Shown here: positions 43,434-53,684 of the stretch, one piece after another
Position numbering within the stretch: the stretch's first letter is position 1
How the letters are laid out: each line of letters begins with the position of its first letter
NCBI GenBank assembly: GCA_001557505.1
Contig: LSAX01000005.1
Location: 2,728,001-2,792,000 of the forward strand
Origin: Reticulascus tulasneorum
Lineage: Eukaryota; Ascomycota; Sordariomycetes; Glomerellales; Reticulascaceae
DNA length: 64,000 nucleotides
Direction of reading: 5' to 3'
Program-made: the position numbers and the translations under genes
Notes under the pieces: model-generated
The model's input: the letters and a program-made list of their open reading frames with translations, nothing else
What the model was told of the DNA's origin: nothing
Database searches by the model: none

Positions 43434-46400
43434 ATGAAGGATAACCGACATGGTGGCGGTTTTGACCCAAATCTCCCTCTACCTCCATCAGGCGACACTG
43501 GTGGGAATGGTAGTTCCTTCACCACAGCGATATATGATTTGGTAAGTGGATTGATACTGCTTCTATTCAACCAACTTGGCTAATAGAGTCCAGCAACCAC
43601 AGCACAGTGGGGGATCCGATACAGCTGTCTCTCAACTACAATCTCTCGAATCAGCGGAGACATTGACTGAAAAGCCTGCCGGATCGCCTCCTCCGCCGAC
43701 GAACCCGTATTTTCAACATGGACCCTCAAGTAGCCCAGATCTTGCAGTTAAGATGAAAGCGCTTCCGCAGACGCACATTACGCCTGTGCCACCGTACCCA
43801 TCGACTCAGCCTATGTTGCCTGTGCCCATGCCCGTCGTAAGTCTTCTCTTGTCGGCAATATACGAGACGCTAACAAATACCCGACCCAGCCCATAAAAGA
43901 AGAACGCGAGGTCCCTCAGGGACTGTCAGGATGCTGTAATATATGCATCACCTCAACCTCGTATCGACACCGACGACCGAGGCATTACAAGCAGCCTGGA
44001 TGGGCTTACGACCGCTCTGGACAGTATCGCCACCGCGACTTTGTGAATAGAGTTGTCGCGAAGCCAGCCGCGGACCGTTATCTACATCACGTCGATGGAA
44101 AACTTCGAAAGCTGATTGTAGCGTGTTCGGATGATGTGTTCCGTGGCGTTGGCGCATCGACCTGGCGGCGGACTTATATCAGAAAGATGGGTCCTTGGAA
44201 GGTCCGTCTTGCCACCTGGGTGGTTGACGGAACTCGACACCCCGACGGCTTCTGCGGATATACAATCCAGCTATGCCGAGCCATACCGGCATCAATCGCA
44301 ATGGCGTTCATCGTAAGTTATACTGTCAATCGCCGCCAGAATTGATGGTGTCCCTGTGTCAGTGTGCCATATCGCTGACAGACTTCTGAACGCAGCCATT
44401 TTCATCCTCGCGTCCTTCCCACCGGTGGATGTTTCAGGGAATGTACGCCCCGGTTTCATACAAATTCCACGGAGATGCGAAAGTATGGAGCAACCATGTC
44501 GAGAATCGCAAGGGCAATGCTCCCATCGCACGGAAAGACGCCGTCCGTACATACCAGACCTTAAAACCTCGGCACCTTTGCTTCTTAAACTCGCCGTTTG
44601 AGGATGAGCTCCATGGCGTGCGGTGCCTCTCGGTTGAGGAATGGCAAGCATCTGATGGCCGAGATTGCAACCTGAGCTATCTGTTTGTTGGGTACTCCAC
44701 TCAACAATTCAACCATAACTCGGAGCAAGATATGTTGGAATTGCATCGTATTGCGGAGACCGCTGCCAGGGCGGCCAAATTGCCAGCTTATTGGGTGTCT
44801 TGCACCTGCATGCGAGAACCTGCTGAGATCGAGTCTGATGTGAGTACGAATTTCTTTTGCTGCCTTTGATCGGGAAGGCAAAACTGACAACTGGGCCAGG
44901 TATATCAGATAGCAGATGTTGTCCGCGGAGCCCAATCCATGGTCATCGCCCTCGGTCAGCCAACTATCACTCTTGGAGGGCCAAAAGTGAGCATGGATGA
45001 TCTGTTACTTGACTGGGGCCGCCGTATGTGGACATTCCCGGAGATTCTCTTATCACCGGGGTCGTCGATCCAAGTTTATGTCAGGAACCAAGAGCAACAC
45101 AAACCTTTAACACTCAGCAAGAATCAGATTGCATCCAAAATCTGGCTCGACTCCAACGAGTCAAAACAGCTGGTTGACCACTACATGGGAAATTTGACTC
45201 TCAGCAGGCTAGAGCTTGCCTCTATTTGCCTGAAATGTCTATTCCGGAGAGACACCCTGGAGTACCTCAAGGGAGACCAAGCCTACGCTTTGATGGGCTT
45301 GCTCAGTTCACGCCCGAGAGTCGACAAATCGGATAGCTCTTTCCAAGCATTTGCAAGGTGAGTGCAGGTTTGCCCGTTGCAGTGTTACACATTTGATACT
45401 TATAATACTTGTGGCTGAGTTGATCCTGTCAATACCGTAGAGGATCCGGATCGGCCTCGGTCGCGGGAGAGAACCTAAGGAACAGGCTTATTTACTGACC
45501 ATACATCAGGCTCTCTCTCGCAAACGATTCTGACGCCTTGTTGGAACGACTTTTTTGTCTGTTGCCTCCCTCTCCAAATCTACCATGGCACAACATGGAC
45601 GACGCATATCAATCATCGCTCTGGGATATAAGCCCAGCCATTCAGGTAGCAGGAATCTGTGCAAATGACGCTGTCGTCATTGATAGGGCTTACGGAGCAA
45701 GCATCCGATGGAAATCTTTCTTTCCTGTCGGACATACGAAGCGATTTGCTTTCAGCCGTCTATGGGCCATCAGGTTCATGCACCTTAACAGCTACACAGT
45801 CCTAATCGCGGTCGCTTTGCTCTTTCTCAGCCGTGCGATGCCAAGGATCCTGCCACTCGCCATTGCATTTTTCGCATTTGCCTTGATCGTATTTTTCCTT
45901 ACCCCGAAGCTCATCCGTATATCGCTTGGCGGCAAGTTTAGCAGCGTCCAAGCCGCCCTGTTCGGCGTGGAAGGCTATATCAATGTCGCTACGGCCGAAC
46001 GATGCATTTTCGGCGGAGCCTTCGGCAGAATGACGTGGTCCACCAACGGCTCTCCGTTGTCTCGATATTACGTCAACAAAGATGGCGAGCGAGTGGGGAT
46101 GGACCCTACAACAGATCCCGAGATCAAGGCGAGGATGGAAGAGGCCAAGCGAGCCAAGCCTGGAGAGATGAGGGTAAAGTCCAGTCCGACCCGAGTTTGT
46201 ATTGCTGCCCCCAAAAAATCACTGACCACCAACCCGGCGTAGCTATTCACGCTTATCGATACGTATTCGATGGAGGTCACGCTCTTTGAGGCTATCCAGC
46301 CACCGGTTTGCCTCATACTTTGTGGGACAGAAGGCGGTATGCAGAGAGCCGTGGGGTGCTCCTACAACTGGGCAACCCAGACGATGTATCGAGAGACTGT

Positions 46401-46503
46401 CCTAAGAATGCCGACGTCTGTGTTGAATCGCATGTCTCGAGTTGCGCGCTTAAAAGTTGGACTCGAGAGGCAAGGAGTCGTTTACAAGCCAAACAGACAA
46501 TAA
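43434..46503 (+). CDS. HET-like multi-exon membrane protein
   Basis: Seven exons (43434-43541, 43594-43836, 43890-44312, 44396-44839, 44900-45357, 45510-46173, 46243-46503) join to 866 residues, all junctions in frame. The N-terminal 120 residues are Pro-rich and disordered. A divergent HET-type region follows: YLFVGYSTQQF, AYWVSCTCM, VYQIADVVRGAQSMVIALG, then the conserved DWGRRMWTFPEILLS and LKGDQAYALMGLLSSRP. Two membrane helices (LNSYTVLIAVALLFL and ILPLAIAFFAFALIVFFL) come after, then a conserved C-terminal block (WSTNGSPLSRYY, TLFEAIQPPVCLILCGTEGG, CSYNWATQTMYRETVLRMP). This architecture recurs in Pezizomycotina and is distinct from soluble HET proteins. The role is probably recognition or signalling at a membrane (inference). 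Confidence 0.83.
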
Positions 46504-47534
46504 GTTTGGCGGATTAGTTGTGGTGACTGGCGGAGGGTGCTAATGTATGTTTGGGCGTCTGGTCTGATTTGCGGAACTGGTCTTTAATTGTTGCTCGGTG
46601 TCTGACAGTAAATCGCGTACTGGGATGATGTCAAGTAACCCTTAGTTGATGCGGGGATGGATCTCTTTTGGTGTGTTAGATAGTGTATGTAATCTCCGTT
46701 GTGATACACACATAAAGGTAAACCTGGCCTTGCCCGAGACCCTTGCTTTAATTGAGCCTCATCGCTTCGTCTGTATTATTCTCAATTATTGCAAGCCTTA
46801 CTACTTGGACTCACCCAGACCATAGTCAACCTGACAATAGGTCACCCCCGCCGCCTGACCAGGGCAATTTTCTTTACCTGACTAGAGGTCTATAAAAACG
46901 GTACTTTGCCTTCCCTTTTTTCTTCTTCTTTTTTTCTTTTAAATAACCTATTTTAATGTTGCTTAACGTACGATTCTACGTAAGGCTGCCTATAGGAATC
47001 ACGATCGGCGACTCGATGCGGAGGCTTGGCATCGGCCTATCAGGTCTGCCGCACAACGCCTCGTCAGAATTGCTGGAGCGCCTACCAGTCAGCCTAGAGA
47101 GGCGCTCGCACATCTCGAATAGGAATGGTGCCCAGGCGACGTCAGTTCCCAAACCAATCATGGAGCATTGGTCACCAGCTCAATCAACTTATCTTTCTCA
47201 ATCGCCCCTCCACGCACCGCCGGCGATGTTCGCGACAACATCGTGCCTCGCCTGCTCTGCCAGCCTTAGTGACGACACGCATGAATCGGCTGTTCCGGTG
47301 CGATATTCACGCTCTGCATGCTCCTAGCCCTTCCTCGAAATAGCAAACCCGAATTGCGAGGCTCTCGGAGGCTGGTACGGCCGGGCGGGGTCCGCAGCCT
47401 GGCGACAAGTGCGACAAATGCGCATACCCGATTCACCTCATCCCATACCTACCTACTACAACTACCTGTGTACCGCACGACAGGCGTGCGCTTCGAAATA
47501 CGCCATCGCAATATCGTCTTCGAGAGTGCGGACG
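46504..47534. other. 1-kb gene-free region
   Basis: A 123-codon frame at 46956-47327 has no domain character and follows a long T-rich tract (about 46.91-46.95 kb), so it was not called. The rest is 3' flank and the upstream region of the broken HET gene. Confidence 0.5.
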
Positions 47535-48507
47535 ATGCGCCTGCTCAACGTCCAAACCTTCCGGTTGGAGGATTTCTCCCACGACACGATACCCTCCTAC
47601 GCCATACTTTCGCACACGTGGGGGAACGACAGCGAAGAAGTTCAATACCGCCATCTCACCGGGGAGAATTCCACGCTGCATGTAGAGCAATGGCCGAAGC
47701 TCAAGGGAGCTTGCATGCAAGCTAGGGAGGATAATCCGAAGTACATATGGATCGACAGTTGTTGCATCGATAACAGCAGTTCGGCCGAGCTCTCGGAATC
47801 CATCAACTGCATGTTCCGATGGTATCAACGAGCAGCAATTTGCTACACCTACGTGGCCGATGTGACGGTGGCCGATGACGACATCGAGCAGCAAGTGCAA
47901 TCTAAGCTGGCGTCCAGCCGCTGGTTTACGCGAGGCTGGACGCTCCAAGAGCTTCTGGCGCCAGAGATTCTCCGCTTCTTCGACTCGAATTGGCGCTTCT
48001 TTGGGACGAAAGGCAGCTTATGCCTCGCCATCGAGACAATCACCAGCATCCCCCACGAGCATCTCCAGTCGATCAAGGACATCTCCGAGGCCAGCGTGGC
48101 CCAGCGCATGTCATGGGCGGCAAAGCGCGTCACCAGGAAAGAGGAGGACATGGCATACTGCCTGTTGGGCATATTCGGCGTGACGATGCCTGCCATCTAC
48201 GGGGAAGGCGGAGACAAAGCCTTCCGGCGGCTCCAGGAGGAGATTCTCAAAACACCATCAACGACGACTCTCTCTTATCCTGGGGTTTGATGGGTCCTGC
48301 GCTTTCGACTTCCTCCATCCCTGGCGGGCTATTGGCCCCGTCCCCGGCGGTATTCGCGGGATGTGAGACCATCGTTTCCCGGCGGCATTCGACGTGGAAC
48401 TCGGCAAAGCTGAATCTCTTTGCCGGCATCCTCAATCTCCCCCTTCGCATCCACAGCGATGCTGAGGGCAAGAAATACGGGATACTTTCGTGTGGTCCTG
48501 AAGCTGA
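47535..48507 (+). pseudogene. Broken HET-domain gene (one-base loss and truncation)
   Basis: The start MRLLNVQTFRLEDF at 47535 is followed by a complete HET core: YAILSHTWGND, YIWIDSCCIDNSSSAELSES, TRGWTLQELLAP, and YCLLGIFGVTMPAIYGEGGD. The frame breaks in QEEILK at an A-run (48249-48252) and stops at 48290. The family's continuation is in the next frame (TINDDSLLSWGL, GGLLAPSPAVFAGC, YGILSCGPEAEP); one extra A would fuse them. At about 48507 the HET homology ends abruptly where an antisense oxidoreductase fragment begins, so the C-terminus (normally 200-300 more residues) is lost. The remnant HET domain could still be translated as a 251-residue protein. Confidence 0.8.
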
Positions 48508-49053
48508 GCCGGATTTCTCATATGCCATGTCAATCATCTTCGCCTGCGCAAGGCTGTCCTCGTTGCCGACCCAAAGCCCGGAACCTTCTCTGCCACGAAT
48601 GTGGTTGACAAACTGCTCGAGCTGATGACGGTAGGACAGCCAGGAAGGCTCGCTTGGCTGATCGATGCCAGCGTCCGCGAACGTGTATATTTTCTTCGAC
48701 TTTTTCTTTGACCACCGCTTAACGACCGCGCCGTCCTCCGTCTTTCGAACGGTAAACTTGTCTTCGATGTCGATGCGGTGCCAGACAGCTGCCATCAGGA
48801 AGTTGTTTAGCGTCAGTTTTCGGACGCGCACTTTATTTTGCCCCCGCGGAAGCTTGTCGTCCTCCACTGGCACCTCTTTGTGTGTCACTGTGACTGTGAA
48901 GGTAGGCAGAGTGGAGACACTTGCACGCAGATCCATCTGTGCCTCGCCAATCCGGCCACCAGGGAACCGAAAGGTGGCCTCCGCGGCCTCGTCGCAGAGT
49001 GAGGAAATCAGCAGACCATGTTTTGTCAGTTCCACATTTCCGTTTCTTCCGGA
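48508..49053 (-). pseudogene. Headless Gfo/Idh/MocA oxidoreductase fragment (D-xylose dehydrogenase-like)
   Basis: On the minus strand a frame encodes about 180 residues matching only the C-terminal domain of fungal NADP-dependent D-xylose dehydrogenases / dihydrodiol dehydrogenases: CDEAAEATFRFPGGRIGEAQ, TLNNFLMAAVWHRIDIEDKF, KIYTFADAGIDQPSEPSWLS, YRHQLEQFVNHIRGREGSG and QAKMIDMAYEKSG. The N-terminal Rossmann fold with GxGxxG and the catalytic Lys region are missing; a stop precedes the fragment. After KSG the usual last residues are replaced by antisense HET sequence. It is therefore a truncated copy inserted against the HET gene and cannot bind cofactor. Frame-preserving codons suggest the insertion is fairly recent. 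Confidence 0.75.
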
Positions 49054-49527
49054 TGATCATTCGTACCTCTGTCATCGACGAAGTCAGGAAAGAAATGGCT
49101 CTGTCACGGCTTGGAAATGTAGTTTGTCTTAGCTGCTTAAACTGATCTCGTAGTAAAGAGCTTCTTATATCTCGAGAAGTCAAATATCGCAGTACTCATC
49201 CCATCGTCATACATTGGTCATAGCTAGATACCAGCGAGCACGGCGCGGCGGCCTGTGAGCAAATAGCCGTTTTGTATCGTTATTCGGCTAGAATGCCTCT
49301 ACAAAACTACAAAAGAGCTCAGGCAAACTACAACTTAATGTGTACTCTAACAATATGTTTTACTAAATTGAATAGTCAATAGGATATGCTAGCTAAGCAG
49401 TACGTAAAGTGTTCCTCTATCAAATCATTTAGGAGCTTCGTGGGTACTACCGACATCGTATCGAAACGCATAAAAAGCTGTTCGACAATTCCAAACCGTT
49501 CTACTCCTCATAGCTGTCTAACTTCAT
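49054..49527. other. AT-rich spacer
   Basis: It lies between the oxidoreductase fragment and the NmrA-like gene; A/T-rich, with no gene or repeat recognised. Confidence 0.5.
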
Positions 49528-50430
49528 TTACTTCACCCACTTTCCTTGGTTCTCTTTGACCCAAGTCCGGAAGTCCTTCATAGATGGATACATTTGTCTG
49601 CACATCTGGACGCTGCCACCGTAGCCGTTCTCTCCGAACCAGCGAAACATGTCTCCCACGGAATCTTTCAGTACCAGCTTCACAGTGTTCGCTATCACAC
49701 AGGGTGCAATGGGCATGGACTGGCCGGTCACTTCTCTGAAGATCAGCTCCGCCTCGGGCTGCGTCAGCTCGTCACCGACGAGGGTGATGGCAGCGCTGGC
49801 ATGCTCGGCGGGGTTGAGGAAGCTGCTGGCGGCAAACCACCCAATGTCCGCCGTGGACACGAGTTGGAGCTTCTTGGTGCCAAGCTGCTCCCACATGCGG
49901 GTGAAGCCCTTCCCGTGCACGTCGGTAGTTATATTTTCTAAGAACGTGACAGGCCGCAGAATAGTGTAAGTCATCTTTTGCGGGCTGAGTGTCGCCTGGG
50001 CGACGAGATGCTTCTCGATGCTGAACTTTGCCGCAAAGTTTTTGACGTTCGTCGGGTCGAAGTTGGACTTTTCGGGACCGCCGCGGTCGCTCGAAGAATA
50101 GACAAAGTGCTGCACTCCGTGAGAGACGGCTGCATCGACCATCGCCTTGCCATGGCGCTCCTCCTTGTCGGAATTGACCTGCACACTAAACACGCCCCAC
50201 ACCGGGCCGACCTTGGAAAACATGGCCGGGACGTCGGAGAAATCGCCTTGTATCACTGAGACGCCGGGGAGTTCGGCAAGTCGGCGTGCACTTTCACTCG
50301 TACTGTCGCGTGTGACGCCGATGATCCTAAACGACGAAGCTTGGGCAGACGCAAGGATGTTGGAGATCACCGCACCACCCTGCTTTCCCGTAGCGCCAGT
50401 GACGATGATGGTCTTTGGTTGAGTTGACAT
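49528..50430 (-). CDS. NmrA-like NAD(P)-binding protein
   Basis: A single exon of 300 residues from ATG 50430 (in-frame codons upstream are low-complexity leader). The N-terminus TIIVTGATGKQGGAVISNIL carries the GATGxxGG dinucleotide-binding motif of atypical short-chain dehydrogenases. It is followed by GVTRDS, VIQGDFSD, VWGVFSVQV and FVYSSSDRGG. The Tyr-x-x-x-Lys catalytic pair of classical SDRs is not evident, as expected for NmrA/HSCARG types. Such proteins sense NADP(H) redox state and act as regulators, or serve as isoflavone-reductase-like enzymes. No signal peptide; cytosolic or nuclear. A stand-alone gene with a CT- and AC-rich leader. Confidence 0.92.
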   Translation of the reverse strand: MSTQPKTIIVTGATGKQGGAVISNILASAQASSFRIIGVTRDSTSESARRLAELPGVSVIQGDFSDVPAMFSKVGPVWGVFSVQVNSDKEERHGKAMVDAAVSHGVQHFVYSSSDRGGPEKSNFDPTNVKNFAAKFSIEKHLVAQATLSPQKMTYTILRPVTFLENITTDVHGKGFTRMWEQLGTKKLQLVSTADIGWFAASSFLNPAEHASAAITLVGDELTQPEAELIFREVTGQSMPIAPCVIANTVKLVLKDSVGDMFRWFGENGYGGSVQMCRQMYPSMKDFRTWVKENQGKWVK

Positions 50431-51695
50431 TTTGCGGTGTGAGAGACTGAGTAGGAGAGTTCTTCTTGTTCGATATGTTTGGCAGGTAATATGGTTGATG
50501 GTGTTACTGTGTGTGTGCGTGCGTGTTTGTGTCTGATTATGTTGATTGCTGATGCTTTTCAATGTAAATATCGCGGCCACGTTCCCAATTTATACAACTT
50601 TGATACATCAGGGGCCTAGGACATCTGTAACGGTTGAATTCGTTAGGGATAGCCTGGTCAAAGAGGTCGGAGTCCTGGGGCGGTGGTTTGTTCCTCCTTA
50701 GCGTGTGGCTCGACCCCACAAAAACCATGGCCGGGCGGTGGACACTTCGAAATGGCAGCAGGGTTGTCCCGAATGAGACGATAAGGATGGCCTTCAAATG
50801 GCCCGGGGCCTCGCGTTCAGTGGCAGACGGAGTGATTGAGCCACGAAGGCTAGCTGGGGAGCTCCCAGTCTCACTCAATTCCGTTAGGTCTCGCAGGGGG
50901 GGTGCCTAGGAGAAATAAGCGAAAGCGACCAAATTCGGAGGGCACACAGTGCTGCATCCTCCAACGGAACAGCATCATTCCGACTCGGTACCACAGCCTG
51001 GAAGATAATCTTTATTTAGACCCTAGCCGAAAGCGGAATTTGACGTTTCTAAGGCTGAGCTGCCTGGATAACCTTATTATTAAACGCGAGACGGAGACAC
51101 ATTTGATGGTGCAACAGCGTCTCATCGACGCACTTAGTAATTAGACGTCCGATGGCTTGCTATGTGATCACGCAGCTCTATCCCTACACAACGGCGTAGC
51201 GGTTAAGTACGAATTCCGGCTTTGCAAGCCAACACTCCGCAAAAATAAACAGCCAGCCCCCCATCCCTATACCAGCCGTAGCCACCAGGTTGACAGGGTA
51301 CTGTACCGCTCCGAGAAGGGTTTCAGTTGCACCTAGACGCTGTGCCTATCTACTATTGTCGAAAACAATGTCGGCCAGCCTCTTCCCACCAGTTAGGCCC
51401 CAAGCGGAGCGCTAATAACGTGTTGAAAAGTTCAACATGGCATTGGACAGACTGAGGTGTCTGATATACGCGTGGTAGCAGATTTGAAACCTAGCGTTTT
51501 CATGAGGTAGGGGTCACTACACCTGTCTTAAAGACGAATCTGGACAATTTCGTTCATACGGCGTGCAAGCGACAATCGACTTTTTACTACGGGGAGAAAG
51601 AACTCACATCATCCACCTAAACACAGAAATAACTCACTTCCTGAGAACCTTAGACATAGATCAACGCCATAATACACCCTCGTTTCTCTCCTATC
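50431..51695. other. 1.3-kb gene-free region
   Basis: It includes the NmrA-like promoter with TG/CA dinucleotide runs at 50.5 kb. The 50.9-51.5 kb part resembles degraded repeat DNA. No supported gene. Confidence 0.5.
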
Positions 51696-53684
51696 CTATA
51701 CAAATTGCCCGCCCACCCTGTCTTTCTCTTCTCGCTTTTCGCCCGGTCTGTATGTGATCGTCAAGTTTGGTGTGTTCTTCGCAACATAATCGGCGCTCAT
51801 ATCCTTGAGCTGTGGGGGGAGTAACGAGCCGATCAGAACTGCAGTCTCGATAGGACTCAGAGTCACCTCCCTCGGAAGTTCCCACCATCCCCATTGAGCA
51901 ATCAAGGTGAGAATAACAGCAGAAAGGAGTAGGGCCGAGGCGCTATACACCATCGCGTAGTTGGACTTGTAATGTGGCTCGATTGAGACTCGTTCAACGT
52001 TGATATCTGTTGGCGTTTGTTTGAACGACGGGTCCGTTACCGGCTTGTTAAACGCTGTTCGAAAAAGCACATCCTCAATAGCGGTGAGGATCATTAATCT
52101 TGGGGAGTCAAAGTAAAGGTCGCATAACGTGTCTGTATTCAGTGGCGGCATAAAGTGCTGGGTGAAGAGACTTTGGCCCAAGATGCTTGAATTAGTGTCG
52201 CTATAGTAATAGCACTCTGCCATGTCGCCCGTGAAGTCATTTAACGTGGAGGTGACGGCATTCAAAGGTCCGCATATATCAGTTGTTCGAACTCGTTTGT
52301 CCGCCTCAGATGTAAACGGTATGCCGTCAAAGACCGCTCGCGGTAGCAGTGTTACAACGTTGCCTGACACTTGTATGGTATGGTGTACGGTAGCTGCCGA
52401 GATATTACAAGTTTCTTTCAAGATACTTCCCCTACAGTTTGCGTCAGAGCCATTCAAGTACCACATATTCACCGTCACTATCGTTGTGTCGTCGTCCAGA
52501 TATACTCCAATCGCATCTATTCGAATGGCTGTGGCATTAAAACTTGTAGGTCCCCCCCAATTGTGTGGAAGGCGTGCATCCTCAACCGGTGGACTGCAGG
52601 TAGCCTGAACTCCAGTGAGCTCCACGGTTCCGATGCAAATCCCGTCACAGTAGTACGGAGTCTCGTTCTTGGTATTGAGTGTAGTATTGAATGTCCAAGC
52701 CTCACTGGCAAATTGAATCTCATAAGCTCTTTGAAAATCCGAATATCTGATATAGTCGCCGTTCGAGGGTGGGCAATGGTTTCCGAAGAGCCCGTTATCG
52801 AGCCTTGGGAATAGATCCATTCTCAATGTTTCCTGATGTTTAGTCTCAGCAGACAGAACGCCCAGCGAGGCTTGGAGGAGAGGATGATAGGCAAATCCTC
52901 CAATAGTGACCAAGAGGTATGCTAGACTCATTTTCCAGAAACCGAGATCGGACACAATGTCACGGCTAAATTTATGAGGTCGGATGTTAATCCCACTGAT
53001 ATGGTGGAGATAAGAGGTGGACACCCCCCTTTTAGCAGTAAGCCACCAGTTGAATGCGAGGGTCGTTGAAAGGGACAGTCCGAGGAGGAACGGTGAGGCA
53101 GATGACAGGACTGCGATTATGACAGTTGGTTGGAAAAAGACATGCCAGGACGCTTGACCGGTCCCGTCGGCTAAGTGTACAATAACAATCGCAATAACTG
53201 CAAGCATGCATGCGCCGAAAAGGCATATCCATGTAAAAATTGCCTGTAACCATAAATCGCGTCGTGGATTCTTCGCCATTATCTGATCAGTGATCGTAGT
53301 TACACCAGGAGTTTTGCTCTGCTGGGTTGTTGTGGAGCGGACATGTTGATCGTCATCACCTTCCGCCACAGCTGCGAAGGCCGTGAAGGCTGACTCTTTG
53401 GTTTGATTTTGCTCCGTGACGTCTGTGATTGGAGTTACACAGCTCCCCAAGTCGCGCGAGTTCGCTTGATCAATGGACAGTTCATTGTATGTGCTTCCGA
53501 TAGAGGGGGACTCCTGAGTACTGGGACACGTGTTGTCTTGAGCAGCTTCCACTGCGGAGGTGATGCAAGAAAGATCGAGGGCATTGACTGGACTAGAAGC
53601 ACCAAAGGCAACAGTCTCAAGTTGTCTGTCCGTAGTTGCGGACAACACCTGCGATGGTGATGTTTTGGCTCTATTAGTGGTCAT
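51696..53684 (-). CDS. DUF3176-type multi-pass membrane protein
   Basis: A single exon of 662 residues. About 140 N-terminal residues are hydrophilic and Ser/Thr-rich. Membrane helices follow: LWLQAIFTWICLFGACMLAV, VIIAVLSSASPFLLGLSLST, and MSLAYLLVTIGGFAYHPLLQ, with the family signature DLGFWKMSLAYLLVTIGGFA before a long extracytoplasmic loop. The loop (residues about 290-580) has many N-glycosylation sequons and paired Cys. A last helix (YSASALLLSAVILTLIAQWG) precedes a short cytosolic tail with LSPIETAVLIGS. This arrangement is typical of the DUF3176 family, common and expanded in ascomycetes, of unknown function. Localisation is probably plasma membrane. Confidence 0.85.
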   Translation of the reverse strand: MTTNRAKTSPSQVLSATTDRQLETVAFGASSPVNALDLSCITSAVEAAQDNTCPSTQESPSIGSTYNELSIDQANSRDLGSCVTPITDVTEQNQTKESAFTAFAAVAEGDDDQHVRSTTTQQSKTPGVTTITDQIMAKNPRRDLWLQAIFTWICLFGACMLAVIAIVIVHLADGTGQASWHVFFQPTVIIAVLSSASPFLLGLSLSTTLAFNWWLTAKRGVSTSYLHHISGINIRPHKFSRDIVSDLGFWKMSLAYLLVTIGGFAYHPLLQASLGVLSAETKHQETLRMDLFPRLDNGLFGNHCPPSNGDYIRYSDFQRAYEIQFASEAWTFNTTLNTKNETPYYCDGICIGTVELTGVQATCSPPVEDARLPHNWGGPTSFNATAIRIDAIGVYLDDDTTIVTVNMWYLNGSDANCRGSILKETCNISAATVHHTIQVSGNVVTLLPRAVFDGIPFTSEADKRVRTTDICGPLNAVTSTLNDFTGDMAECYYYSDTNSSILGQSLFTQHFMPPLNTDTLCDLYFDSPRLMILTAIEDVLFRTAFNKPVTDPSFKQTPTDINVERVSIEPHYKSNYAMVYSASALLLSAVILTLIAQWGWWELPREVTLSPIETAVLIGSLLPPQLKDMSADYVAKNTPNLTITYRPGEKREEKDRVGGQFV

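Noticed and set aside
46956..47327. 123-codon plus-strand ORF before the HET gene
   Set aside because: No similarity pattern; it starts just after a T-rich tract and overlaps frames of equal quality.
48665..49132. Plus-strand 154-codon ORF downstream of the HET gene as its continuation
   Set aside because: The minus strand here carries a clear dehydrogenase C-terminal domain; the plus frame is its antisense shadow.
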